Assembly: GCA_024742705.1 (NCBI GenBank)
Contig: JANSXZ010000013.1
Coordinates: forward strand, 1-64,000
Source: Paracoccaceae bacterium
Lineage (GTDB): Bacteria > Pseudomonadota > Alphaproteobacteria > Rhodobacterales > Rhodobacteraceae
Direction of reading: 5' to 3'
Length of the DNA stretch: 64,000 nucleotides
Shown: positions 42,159 to 51,982 of the stretch, in pieces
Numbering within the stretch: the stretch's first letter is position 1
How the letters are laid out: every line of letters begins with the position of its first letter
The notes under the pieces: model-generated
What the model saw: only the letters and a program-made list of their open reading frames with translations
What the model was told of the DNA's origin: nothing
Databases searched by the model: none
Translations under genes and position numbers: made by a program

Positions 42159-42907
42159 TCCACCATGCACCATGTCTGGTCGCAATCGGGGAAGGCCGAG
42201 GTGAACAACCCGCCCAGCCAGGTGATATCGGGATCGAAATACCCGGTTTCGATGAAATGCACCGCCTCGGCGATGACCCGTGGGTTGTTCATCATGAAGG
42301 TATGCGTCACCGGCAGCACGATATGGTCGCGCTGTCCTTCGAGACGGGTTTCGGATACGCCTACCTTGCCGTCGTCGGGCCCGGGGATCATTGCCGAGAA
42401 CACCGGATTCAGCGATTGGCTGCCGGCGATCACGCCCACCGGATAGGCAACCGGCGGCAGACGCCGGGTGATGCTCTGGCGTCCGGTGCCCAGCTGCACG
42501 CCCGCCGGTCCGTTCCACCAGCCAAACACCTCGAGATCGCCCAGTTGGTCGACCAGCGCACTGCCCTGGTTTGGCACCCCCAGCATCACCACACGGCCCA
42601 GACTGGGCGGGCGGTTGCCGGCCAGCCAGTGGCGCACCAGGATGCCGCCCATCGAATGCGCGATGAAATTGACGCGCTGATCGCCGCAGGCGGCCACCGC
42701 CTCGGGCAGCGTCTGTTCGACAAGCGTGCCGATCGGCGCCTCGGTCGATCGATAGCCGGGTCGCACCACATCGTATCCGCGCTGTTCCAGAACTTGTTCC
42801 ATGATCGCAAACGACACTTCGGTGCGCGCAAGGCCATGCAGCAGCACCACGCAATCGGCCATTGCCGCCGCCGGGCTGAGAAGCGCAAGAACAAGAAGAT
42901 GTTTCAT
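42155..42907 (-). CDS. Exported triacylglycerol lipase/esterase-like alpha/beta hydrolase
   Basis: A 250-residue protein with a signal peptide at residues 1-17 (MKHLLVLALLSPAAAMA). The mature N terminus DCVVLLHGLARTE holds the oxyanion-hole HGL, and the nucleophile Ser85 lies in FIAHSMGGILVRHWL. MLGVPNQGSALVDQL and a late THTFMMNNP (candidate catalytic His) follow. The compact lid-poor plan is that of LipA/EstA-like bacterial lipases. It is translationally coupled to the downstream PhnM-like gene. Confidence 0.88.
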   Translation of the reverse strand: MKHLLVLALLSPAAAMADCVVLLHGLARTEVSFAIMEQVLEQRGYDVVRPGYRSTEAPIGTLVEQTLPEAVAACGDQRVNFIAHSMGGILVRHWLAGNRPPSLGRVVMLGVPNQGSALVDQLGDLEVFGWWNGPAGVQLGTGRQSITRRLPPVAYPVGVIAGSQSLNPVFSAMIPGPDDGKVGVSETRLEGQRDHIVLPVTHTFMMNNPRVIAEAVHFIETGYFDPDITWLGGLFTSAFPDCDQTWCMVE

Positions 42908-42950
42908 CGCCCCAGCATATAGGCCGCAAGCGGGCATCGCGACAGCATCG

Positions 42951-43802
42951 TCAGGCGGATTTGCGCAGCGTCAGGAAAATTCCGCCGATCACCAGCGAAA
43001 CACCGACCAGCGCGCGTGCGGCAACCGCTTCGCCCAGCAGCAAGGCCCCCAACACCAGCGCGATCACCGGAACGCTCAGTTGTACTGTCGCCGCCAGAGA
43101 CGCATCGATTCGCGGCAGGACACTGTACCACAACGCATATCCCATCCCCGATGTCAGCGCGCCGGAGGCAATCGCAAGGGCATATCCCGCCGGCGTCACC
43201 TGTGCCGGATCGGCCCCGGCCCAGAGCGCCACCGCCGCCACCAGCGGCACCGCCAGCAGGAAATTCGCCGCCGTCGCGGCCAGCGGGTCCGCCTCGCCCC
43301 GCCCGATCATTGTGTAGATGCCCCACCCCAAGCCGGCCAGCGCCATCAGCGCGGCGCCCGCAACCGCCATCGGCGCGTCGGGTTCCGGCCAAAGCACCCA
43401 GGCCAGACCGGCCAGCGCGATCGCCGCGCCGATCCCCTGGCGCAGCGTCGCGCGCGCGCCGCGCAGCGCCGACAGGGCCAACATGGTCATCTGGACCACC
43501 GCGAACAGGATCAGCGCCCCGAGGCCTGCGTCCAGCGTGAGGTAAGCCAGCGAAAAGCCCACAAGGTACACCGTCAGAGCCCCGGCGCCCAGCAATCGCG
43601 GCGCCCGCCAAAGGGTCAGGTCGCGGCGCTGCCACAGCACCAGCGCAATCAGAGCCACAGCGCCCGAAACCACCCGCAGCACGGCGAAATCCAATGGCGC
43701 GGCCGCTCCGCTGTCGACCGCCAGCCGGTTGAAAATCGAATTGGCCGCAAAGGCAACCATTGTCAGGCCGGTCAGCAGGATAAGGCGCATGGGCGATGTC
43801 AT
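42951..43802 (-). CDS. DMT/EamA family transporter
   Basis: A 283-residue membrane protein with about ten hydrophobic helices in two EamA repeats (the first half ends near LAWVLWPEPDAP; the second starts MAVAGAALMALAGLGWGIYTMIGRG). YALWYSVLPRIDASLAATVQLSVPVIALVLGALLLGE near 225-262 is the typical second-repeat motif. Drug/metabolite transporters export or import diverse small molecules; the substrate is unknown. The ATG at 43802 is chosen; 43790 or 43841 are possible. It is 43 bp upstream of the lipase end on the same strand. Confidence 0.88.
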   Translation of the reverse strand: MTSPMRLILLTGLTMVAFAANSIFNRLAVDSGAAAPLDFAVLRVVSGAVALIALVLWQRRDLTLWRAPRLLGAGALTVYLVGFSLAYLTLDAGLGALILFAVVQMTMLALSALRGARATLRQGIGAAIALAGLAWVLWPEPDAPMAVAGAALMALAGLGWGIYTMIGRGEADPLAATAANFLLAVPLVAAVALWAGADPAQVTPAGYALAIASGALTSGMGYALWYSVLPRIDASLAATVQLSVPVIALVLGALLLGEAVAARALVGVSLVIGGIFLTLRKSA

Positions 43803-43880
43803 ATCCGGCTTCGGGCTGCAAATGAAACGGCTTTTTTCCATGCCGCCCGCAGGCCACGCGCCAGGACGGGGCGCGGCATG

Positions 43881-43910
43881 AAAAAAGGGGCGGCCCGCAA
43901 GCCGCCCCTT
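43881..43910 (-). terminator. Intrinsic terminator of groESL
   Basis: Read on the minus strand, AAGGGGCGGC pairs with GCCGCCCCTT around a six-base loop and is followed by a T-run (six A on the plus strand at 43881-43886). It lies 27 bases past the groEL stop codon. Confidence 0.9.
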
Positions 43911-43936
43911 CCCTGAAATTCGGTATCCGGGCAGGA

Positions 43937-45616
<1,680 letters not shown>

Positions 45617-45626
45617 TCAGATGCGT

Positions 45627-45938
45627 TCAGGCCGCTTTGGCGGCTGCGTCGCTCTCGATGATCCCCAGGATGTCGCTCTCTTTCATGATCAACAGCTCTT
45701 CGCCGTCGACGGTGACTTCGGTGCCCGACCATTTGCCGAACAGGATCTTGTCGCCGGCCGAAACCGCCATGTCGATCAGTTCGCCGCTGTCCTTGCGCGC
45801 GCCTTCACCGCAGGCCACCACGATGCCTTCCGAAGGCTTTTCCTTGGCGCTGTCGGGGATGATCAGACCGCCAGCGGTTTTTTCTTCGCTTTCCACACGG
45901 CGCACCAGCACCCGGTCATGAAGTGGTTTGAATGCCAT
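45627..45938 (-). CDS. groS: 10 kDa co-chaperonin GroES
   Basis: A 103-residue co-chaperonin: [44 protein letters not shown] holds the mobile loop ([12 protein letters not shown]) that contacts GroEL, and [30 protein letters not shown] is the C-terminal core. First gene of the operon, directly downstream of a CIRCE operator and a sigma-70-like promoter. Confidence 0.98.
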   Translation of the reverse strand: MAFKPLHDRVLVRRVESEEKTAGGLIIPDSAKEKPSEGIVVACGEGARKDSGELIDMAVSAGDKILFGKWSGTEVTVDGEELLIMKESDILGIIESDAAAKAA

Positions 45939-45999
45939 CTTTGCAGCTCCTTAAGCTCAAAGGTTTTTCCTCCAGAGCCGGGCACCCTCGCCCGACCCG

Positions 46000-46026
46000 T
46001 TAGCACTCGTATCGCCCGAGTGATAA
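46000..46026. promoter_or_regulatory. CIRCE operator (HrcA site)
   Basis: TTAGCACTC at 46000-46008, nine bases, then GAGTGATAA at 46018-46026. This is the CIRCE inverted repeat with one mismatch in the right arm (consensus GAGTGCTAA). It lies about 62 bases upstream of the groES start and just downstream of the promoter. The HrcA repressor gene itself is outside the window. Confidence 0.93.
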
Positions 46027-46033
46027 CGACGCT

Positions 46034-46062
46034 TAGCTAGGCGTCAGCCGCCGGGGTGTCAA
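46034..46062 (-). promoter_or_regulatory. Sigma-70-type promoter of groESL
   Basis: On the minus strand a perfect TTGACA (46062-46057) is followed after exactly 17 bases by TAGCTA (46039-46034). Transcription would start within or next to the CIRCE element, as expected for HrcA repression. Confidence 0.7.
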
Positions 46063-46127
46063 CCACCGCGTCGACAGAAATTCACACGAGATCCGGCCCG
46101 CCGCCGGGCGCCCGCCGGCACCGCCGG

Positions 46128-46802
46128 TCATGGGTCACCCTCCTCCCAGCTGTAGGCCCAGTGCCGCAGCCCGGCACGCCCTTCGTCGGTCAGCGCATAG
46201 ATGCCGGGCCCACACCGCTCGAACCACCCGTAGTGATTGTCACGCATCAGCCGGGTCGCCACCGAAACGCCCGTTGCGCCCGCCACGTCGCGCCCCCGGC
46301 AGGCGCCGTTCTCAGCCAGATGCGCGGCACAGCGCAGGGCATCTTGGCGGTAGCCCGTGACCAGACCATGGCGCGTTGCGCCGCCGGCATTGGGATCGCC
46401 CGAAATGCGATCGAATTCGCGCAGCAGACGGGCCTTGCGCCGCGCGGATTTGCGCGGCGCATAAGGGCCCGGATCGCAATGCACCTCGGCAAGGCCGTCC
46501 GCGCGCACCGTGATCAGCCCCAGCCCCAGCCGTCGACACAACGCCAGATTGTCCCGCAGGACGCGCCGCGCGGTTCGGCCCTCGGGCCGCGGCACGGCCA
46601 CATAAACATGATCCGTCACCGCCAGGCGCGCCACCGCCTGATGAAACAGCGCCAGCGAAAACCGCGTCTTCAGTTCCACGATCACCGGCGGTTCTTCGCC
46701 GCGCACCGCCACGATATCCGCGGCGCCAACCTCACCCTTGACCACATGGCCCTGCCGCGCCAGCAACGCCTTGACCGGGGCGTAAAGATCTTGCTCGCGC
46801 AT
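46128..46802 (-). CDS. DUF2161 family putative PD-(D/E)XK-type protein
   Basis: A 224-residue protein. The N-terminal 110 residues carry a nuclease-like core: VKGEVGAADIVAVRGEEPPVIVELKTRFSLALFHQAVAR near 21-59, in which D-x(n)-E-L-K resembles the PD-(D/E)XK pattern. The C-terminal half (GVSVATRLMRDNHYGWFERCGPGIYALTDEG) looks like a winged-helix domain. This matches the DUF2161 family; activity is untested. GAGG lies six bases before the ATG at 46802. Confidence 0.82.
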   Translation of the reverse strand: MREQDLYAPVKALLARQGHVVKGEVGAADIVAVRGEEPPVIVELKTRFSLALFHQAVARLAVTDHVYVAVPRPEGRTARRVLRDNLALCRRLGLGLITVRADGLAEVHCDPGPYAPRKSARRKARLLREFDRISGDPNAGGATRHGLVTGYRQDALRCAAHLAENGACRGRDVAGATGVSVATRLMRDNHYGWFERCGPGIYALTDEGRAGLRHWAYSWEEGDP

Positions 46803-46902
46803 CCCAACCTCTTTGCAATTTGCGACATCGCGGTGCCGTGACAAGCCCGCGCCGGGCCGCTATACGCGCCGCAAAACCCTACCGCAGAGGACCATCCGAA
46901 CC

Positions 46903-47823
46903 ATGACGACGCAAGTCTTTGGCCACAAGTCGCCCGATACCGATTCCACCGGCAGCCCGATCATCTGGGCCTGGTATCTCAACCAGATCAAAGGCGAAGA
47001 CGCCGTGCCGGTGCTGCTGGGTGAACCCAACACCGAAGCGGCGTTCATGCTGGAACGCTGGTCGCTCGACAAACCCCGGATCGTGTCCGACATCTCCGCC
47101 GGCACCCCCGTCGTCATCGTCGACACCAACAACCCCGCCGAACTGCCCGATGCCATAAACGAAACCGATATCCGCGCCATCATCGACCACCACAAGCTGG
47201 TCGGCGGCCTGGAAACCAAAGGCCCCATCGACATTCGGATCGAACCGGTCGCCTGCACCGCCACCATCATGTACAAGATGATAGGCGATGACATGGCCCA
47301 GATGCCAACAGCCGTAAAGGGCGCGATGCTGTCGTGCATTCTCAGCGACACCCTCGAATTCCGCTCGCCCACCACCACACAGGAAGACACCGCGATCGCC
47401 CACGCTCTGGCCAAGGATCTCGACATCGACATCGCGGCCTATGCCGCCGAAATGTTCGCCGCCAAATCCGATGTCTCTGGCTTCTCCGAAGCGGAACTGC
47501 TGCGCATGGACAGCAAGGAATACGCCGTCGAAGGCAAACAGTTCCGCGTATCCGTTCTCGAAACCACCTCGCCGGCGCAGGTTCTCGCCCGCAAGGATGC
47601 GCTGATCGCGGCCATGCCGGGCGTTGCCGCCGAAGACGGCGCGGATCAGGTGCTGCTCTTCGTGGTCGACATCCTCCAGGAAGAGGCCACGCTGCTGGTC
47701 CCGAACGATCTGGTGCGCGGGATGGCCGAAAAATCCTTCGGCGCCACCGCCACCGGCGACACAGTCGTGCTGCCCGGCATCATGAGCCGCAAGAAACAGA
47801 TCATTCCCAACCTGAAGATCTGA
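46903..47823 (+). CDS. ppaC: Manganese-dependent inorganic pyrophosphatase (family II)
   Basis: A 306-residue DHH-family pyrophosphatase. The first metal motif GHKSPDTDS gives His8, Asp12 and Asp14. VVIVDTNN near 71, the DHH signature IIDHHKLVGG near 93-102, and the C-terminal SRKKQIIPNL (substrate-binding RKKQ) complete the family set. It hydrolyses pyrophosphate, driving biosynthetic reactions. The start at 46903 agrees with the N-terminal metal motif position. Divergent from DUF2161 across 100 bp. Confidence 0.95.
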   Translation: MTTQVFGHKSPDTDSTGSPIIWAWYLNQIKGEDAVPVLLGEPNTEAAFMLERWSLDKPRIVSDISAGTPVVIVDTNNPAELPDAINETDIRAIIDHHKLVGGLETKGPIDIRIEPVACTATIMYKMIGDDMAQMPTAVKGAMLSCILSDTLEFRSPTTTQEDTAIAHALAKDLDIDIAAYAAEMFAAKSDVSGFSEAELLRMDSKEYAVEGKQFRVSVLETTSPAQVLARKDALIAAMPGVAAEDGADQVLLFVVDILQEEATLLVPNDLVRGMAEKSFGATATGDTVVLPGIMSRKKQIIPNLKI

Positions 47824-47859
47824 CTTGACCACCACCGGCGGTCTGCGTGCACCGCCGCA

Positions 47860-47933
47860 CCTTCCCCTCGCGGAAAATATCCTCGGGGGGGGCTTGGGCC
47901 TGCCCAAGCGGGGGGCAGAAGGCCCCCCTCCTC
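47860..47933. repeat. Dispersed intergenic repeat, copy C
   Basis: CCTTCCCCTCGCGGAAAATA begins at 47860, followed by TCCTCGGGGGGGG, a hairpin CTTGGGC-CT-GCCCAAG at 47893-47908, and GGGGGGCAGAAGGCCCCCC. Module order is as in copy B, but the central hairpin sequence differs. It lies between tandem plus-strand genes. Confidence 0.7.
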
Positions 47934-47990
47934 CGGTGCCACCAGCGCCGGCCAAGACTTTCCCGCTTCCTCATTGAACAGGTTTCTCTC

Positions 47991-48866
47991 ATGACCCGGA
48001 TCGTCACCGCCCTCGCGGATATCTCCGACCGCTACGACGCCATGTTCGTCGATCTCTGGGGCTGTGTGCATGACGGCTTGCGCGCGATACCCTCGGCCGT
48101 CGACGCCCTGCGCGCCTACCGCGCGCGCGGCGGCACCGTGGTTCTGGTTACGAATTCGCCCAAACCCGCGCCCGGCGTGGCCGAACAACTGGTGCGCTTC
48201 GGTGTGCCCGACGATGCCTGGGACAGCATCGCCTCCTCGGGCGACAGCGCCCGCGCCGCGATGTTCCGCGGCATCGTGGGCGAAAAGGTCTGGTTCATGG
48301 GCGAATGGGACCGCGATGCCGGCTTCTTCGACACCATCGACGTGATTTCCGATCCCGTAGCCATCACCCGCGTTCCGCTCGCCGAAGCCGAAGGGATCGT
48401 CTGCTGCGGCCCCTTCGATCCGATGGCCGACCCGGCGGTGAACCGTGGCGATTTCCTGCTGGCAAAACAGAACGGCTTGCGTCTGCTTTGCGCCAATCCC
48501 GATATCGTCGTCGACCGCGGCGAAACCCGCGAGTGGTGCGCCGGCGCGCTGGCGCGTCTCTACACCGAAATGGGCGGCGAAAGCCTGTATTTCGGCAAAC
48601 CGCACCCGCCGATCTACGATCTGGCCCGGCTTCGGCTGGCCGAACTGGGCAAGGACGTGCCCGACACCGCGATTCTCGCCATCGGCGACGGCGCGGCCAC
48701 CGACATTCTGGGCGCGATGGGCGAGGATATCGATTCGCTCTTCATCTCGGGCGGCCTCGCCGCGCGCGAAACCGCGACCCGTACGCAACCCGATCCCGAA
48801 AAACTGCAACAGTTCCTGCAAGAGCAGGGCGTTGCCCCGAATTATTCCATCGGCAACCTCAGATAA
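47991..48866 (+). CDS. TIGR01459 family HAD-type hydrolase
   Basis: A 291-residue HAD-superfamily class IIA phosphatase. The nucleophile motif is FVDLWGCVHDG (Asp21) instead of DxDG, which is the mark of TIGR01459. VVLVTNSPKPAP near 50, YFGKPHPPIYDLA near 199, and IGDGAATDILGAMGEDIDSLFISGG near 226-250 are motifs II to IV. Members are related to NagD and p-nitrophenyl phosphatase; substrate unknown. Confidence 0.9.
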   Translation: MTRIVTALADISDRYDAMFVDLWGCVHDGLRAIPSAVDALRAYRARGGTVVLVTNSPKPAPGVAEQLVRFGVPDDAWDSIASSGDSARAAMFRGIVGEKVWFMGEWDRDAGFFDTIDVISDPVAITRVPLAEAEGIVCCGPFDPMADPAVNRGDFLLAKQNGLRLLCANPDIVVDRGETREWCAGALARLYTEMGGESLYFGKPHPPIYDLARLRLAELGKDVPDTAILAIGDGAATDILGAMGEDIDSLFISGGLAARETATRTQPDPEKLQQFLQEQGVAPNYSIGNLR

Positions 48867-48966
48867 GTCTTTTTCTCTTGCTTTTCTGCGTTCGCAAAGT
48901 AATTAAGTTGCAATTCTTGTGCGCAACAACAAACTTTATTGCGCGGGAAATCGGATGGAGAACGAC

Positions 48967-49410
48967 ATGCTGGACAACCTGCCCCGAGGCACGATCTGTA
49001 TCGAAGACATCGAAATGGGCATGTCGCGACACTTGCGCAAAGAGATCACCGACCGCGACATCGAGTTGTTCGCCGAGGTGTCCACCGATCGCAATCCGGT
49101 CCACCTCGACGACGATTACGCCCGCGACACCATCTTCGAAGGCCGCATCGCCCACGGCATGCTGACCGCGGGCCTGATTTCGGCGGTCATCGGCGAACAG
49201 CTTCCAGGCCATGGCACCGTCTACATGGGTCAATCGCTGAAGTTTCTCGCCCCGGTCCGTCCCGGCGACACCGTCTATGCCGAGGTCAAGGTCATCGACA
49301 TTGATTTCGCCAAACGCCGGGTCCGTCTGGATTGCCACTGCGCCGTGGATGGCAAGAAGGTGCTGATCGGCGAAGCGACGGTTCTGGCTCCCAGCCGCAA
49401 GTTCGACTGA
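48967..49410 (+). CDS. MaoC family (R)-specific enoyl-CoA hydratase-like protein
   Basis: A 147-residue hot-dog-fold protein. The hydratase-2 motif FAEVSTDRNPVHLDDDYARDTIFEGRIAHGML (about residues 34-65) contains the Asp/His active-site pair. MGQSLKFLAPVRPGDTVYAEV is the following conserved block. PhaJ-type enzymes supply (R)-3-hydroxyacyl-CoA for polyhydroxyalkanoate synthesis; a role with other CoA esters is also possible. GGAG lies seven bases before 48967; an ATG at 48955 is the alternative. Confidence 0.9.
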   Translation: MLDNLPRGTICIEDIEMGMSRHLRKEITDRDIELFAEVSTDRNPVHLDDDYARDTIFEGRIAHGMLTAGLISAVIGEQLPGHGTVYMGQSLKFLAPVRPGDTVYAEVKVIDIDFAKRRVRLDCHCAVDGKKVLIGEATVLAPSRKFD

Positions 49411-49461
49411 TCCGCGCACAGGCGGCTTGCAAGGCCGCGCGCGTCCCGCTACCCAAGCGCC

Positions 49462-50394
49462 ATGCGCATCGTTCGGGATTACCAATATCTGAAACCGGAA
49501 GATCGCGGCGCCAGCGTCGCGATCGGTAATTTTGATGGCGTCCATCTGGGCCATCAGTCGGTCATCGATCTGGCCCGCAGCGCCGCGCCCGATGCACCCT
49601 TGGGCATCCTCACGTTCGAGCCGCACCCCCGCGAATACTTCGCCCCACACAGCCCGCCTTTCCGCCTGATGGGTCGCGCCGCGCGCGCCAGCCGTTTGGA
49701 ACGGCTGGGCGTCGACACGCTCTACGAGCTCAACTTCAACGCCGCCCTCGCCTCGCTCAGCCCCGAGGAATTTGCCCGCCGCGTGATCGCCGAAGGCCTC
49801 GGCCTGCGCCATGTGGTCGTGGGCGGGGATTTCTGTTTCGGCAAGGGCCGCAGCGGAACCGCCGCCGACCTTGCGCGCTTTGGCCAGCACTACGGGTTCG
49901 GAGTGACTATGGCACCGCTTCTCGAAAGGTCCGATCGCACCGTGTCTTCCACAGCCATCCGAACCGCTCTCAGCCAGGGCCGCCCGCGCGAAGCGGCCGC
50001 CATGCTGGGCCACTGGCACCGCATCGAAGGCCGTGTGATCGGCGGCGAACAGCGCGGCCGCGAACTGGGCTATCCCACCGCCAACATGAGCATCGACGGC
50101 CTGCATCCGCCCGCCTTCGGCGTTTACGCGGTGCTGGTGCGCGTGATGGACGGCCCACACAAGGGCGAATACCACGGCGCGGCCTCGATGGGCGTGCGCC
50201 CGATGTTCGGTGAAAACCGCCCCAATCTCGAAACCTTCATCTTCGATTTCTCGGGCGATCTCTACGGCGCAACACTGTCGGTCGGCCTCGTCGAATACCT
50301 GCGCGCCGAAGAAAAGTTTGACAGCCTCGAAGCGCTGATCGCCCAGATGGACGCCGACTGCACCCGCGCTCGCGCGGTGCTGGACGCCCTGTGA
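49462..50394 (+). CDS. ribF: Bifunctional riboflavin kinase/FAD synthetase
   Basis: A 310-residue two-domain enzyme. The N-terminal adenylyltransferase carries VAIGNFDGVHLGHQSVI at 19-35, LTFEPHPREYF near 50, and RTVSSTAIRTAL near 160. The C-terminal flavokinase carries GRELGYPTANM near 197, the GVYAV block near 212, and ENRPNLETFIFDF near 250. It makes FMN and FAD from riboflavin. The stop overlaps the GTG start of the next gene. Confidence 0.96.
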   Translation: MRIVRDYQYLKPEDRGASVAIGNFDGVHLGHQSVIDLARSAAPDAPLGILTFEPHPREYFAPHSPPFRLMGRAARASRLERLGVDTLYELNFNAALASLSPEEFARRVIAEGLGLRHVVVGGDFCFGKGRSGTAADLARFGQHYGFGVTMAPLLERSDRTVSSTAIRTALSQGRPREAAAMLGHWHRIEGRVIGGEQRGRELGYPTANMSIDGLHPPAFGVYAVLVRVMDGPHKGEYHGAASMGVRPMFGENRPNLETFIFDFSGDLYGATLSVGLVEYLRAEEKFDSLEALIAQMDADCTRARAVLDAL

Positions 50395-50861
50395 CCGATC
50401 CGATCGCGCGCAAGGGCCTGCGCCCGCGGTTCTGGGAAACCGTGCCGCTCGACCGCATGACCCGCAACGAATGGGAGGCCTTGTGCGACGGCTGCGGCAA
50501 ATGCTGCCTCAACAAGCTGGAAGACGAAGACACCGGCGAGGTCGCGCTCACGCGGATCGCCTGCCGGCTGCTCGATGACAGCACCTGCCGCTGCGGGCAA
50601 TACGAGATCCGCCACCAGTTCGTTCCCGAATGCATCGTCCTGCGCCCGTCCAATCTCGACCGGCACGCCTACTGGATGCCCAAGACCTGCGCCTATCGGC
50701 TGCTGTGGGAAGGCAAACCCCTGTTCGATTGGCACCCGCTGGTGTCCGGCACCGACGAAACCGTCCACAGCGCCGGCGTTTCGGTTCAGGGCTGGACGGT
50801 GCCCGAATACGAGGTGCCGGAAGAAGAATGGGAAGACCACATCATCGAGGAGCCGACCTGA
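50391..50861 (+). CDS. YcgN family cysteine cluster protein
   Basis: A 156-residue protein with the YcgN/UPF0260 cysteine pattern: LCDGCGKCCLNKLED near 31-45, then the Cys pairs in TRIACRLLDDSTCRCGQY near 54-71, VPECIVLRP and PKTCAYRLL. The Cys arrangement suggests metal or iron-sulfur binding; function unknown. It starts with GTG at 50391, overlapping the ribF stop as GTGA, and its stop overlaps the next ATG (TGATG). Confidence 0.9.
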   Translation: MTDPIARKGLRPRFWETVPLDRMTRNEWEALCDGCGKCCLNKLEDEDTGEVALTRIACRLLDDSTCRCGQYEIRHQFVPECIVLRPSNLDRHAYWMPKTCAYRLLWEGKPLFDWHPLVSGTDETVHSAGVSVQGWTVPEYEVPEEEWEDHIIEEPT

Positions 50862-51919
50862 TGTTCTTTGCCTCCGACAACGCGGGCCCCGCCCACCCCA
50901 GTGTGATCGACGCGGTGGTCGCGGCAAATACCGGCTATGCCGCCGCCTACGGATCCGATCCGCACATGGAGACGCTGCGCACGCGGTTGCGCACCCTCTT
51001 CGAGGCACCCGACGCGGCGGTCTATCTGGTCGCGACCGGCACGGCGGCGAACGCCCTGGCGCTGGCCACGCTGGGCCAACCCTGGCAGACGATATTCTGC
51101 ACCCCGGTCGCCCATATCTTCGAAGACGAATGCAACGCCCCCGAATTCTTTTCCGGCGGTACGAAACTGACCCAGATCGCCGGATCCGACAAAATGGACC
51201 CCGCAACCCTCGCGGCTGTGGTCGCCACCCAGGAAATGCGCGGCGTACATAGTCCCCAGCGCGGACCGCTGTCGCTGACGCAGGCCACCGAAAAGGGTCA
51301 GGTCTACACCTGCGACGAGCTGGCCGCACTCACCTCCGTGGCCCGCGCGCATGATCTGCCGGTGCATATGGATGGCGCGCGTTTCGCCAATGCGCTGGTG
51401 AAGCTGGGCTGCAGCGCCGCCGAAATGACCTGGAAGGCCGGCATCGACGCCGTCAGCTTCGGCGGTACAAAGAACGGTCTGATGGGCGCCGAAGCGGTGA
51501 TCTTCTTCGATCCGGCCCATGCCTGGGAGTTCGAACTGCGGCGCAAACGCGCGGCACACCTGTTTTCGAAACACCGGTATCTCTCGGCCCAGATCGCCGC
51601 CTATCTCGAAAACGACCTCTGGCTCAGGCTGGCGGCCGATGCCAATGCAAGGGCCACGCGCCTCGCCGCCTTGCTGCAACGCGCCGGCGCCCGCCTGACG
51701 GCTGCGCCCGATGCCAATATGGTCTTCGCGGAACTGCCCCGCGCCACCCATGCGGCTCTGAAATCCGGCGGCGCACAGTATCACCTCTGGAGCGGCACGC
51801 TCGAAGGCGACGATCCCGCGGCCCCGCTCGAGGCACGTTTCGTCTGCGACTGGTCGCTGCCCGACGCGGAACTCGCACGCTTCGCCGCTCTGCTCGACAC
51901 CGTCGCCCAACCCGCATGA
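50861..51919 (+). CDS. Low-specificity L-threonine aldolase family protein
   Basis: A 352-residue PLP enzyme: FASDNAGPAHPSVIDAVVAAN near 3-23, TGTAANALAL near 59, HMDGARFANALVKLG near 169, and the PLP lysine Lys204 in SFGGTKNGLMGAEA. The YAAAYGSDPHMETL block near residue 26 is typical of this Rhodobacterales subgroup. It cleaves threonine or related beta-hydroxy amino acids to glycine and an aldehyde. GAGGAG lies upstream of the ATG. Last gene of the ribF unit. Confidence 0.92.
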   Translation: MFFASDNAGPAHPSVIDAVVAANTGYAAAYGSDPHMETLRTRLRTLFEAPDAAVYLVATGTAANALALATLGQPWQTIFCTPVAHIFEDECNAPEFFSGGTKLTQIAGSDKMDPATLAAVVATQEMRGVHSPQRGPLSLTQATEKGQVYTCDELAALTSVARAHDLPVHMDGARFANALVKLGCSAAEMTWKAGIDAVSFGGTKNGLMGAEAVIFFDPAHAWEFELRRKRAAHLFSKHRYLSAQIAAYLENDLWLRLAADANARATRLAALLQRAGARLTAAPDANMVFAELPRATHAALKSGGAQYHLWSGTLEGDDPAAPLEARFVCDWSLPDAELARFAALLDTVAQPA

Positions 51920-51964
51920 TCCGCATGGCGGCGCCCGCCCGGATGGGCGGGCCAAACATCGTGT

Positions 51965-51982
51965 GACCCGCTTCAGCGGGTC
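51965..51982. terminator. Hairpin between convergent genes
   Basis: GACCCGC at 51965-51971 pairs with GCGGGTC at 51976-51982 around a TTCA loop. It overlaps the stop codon of the minus-strand alpha/beta hydrolase and lies 45 bases after the aldolase. No T-run, so weak evidence for termination. Confidence 0.4.
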
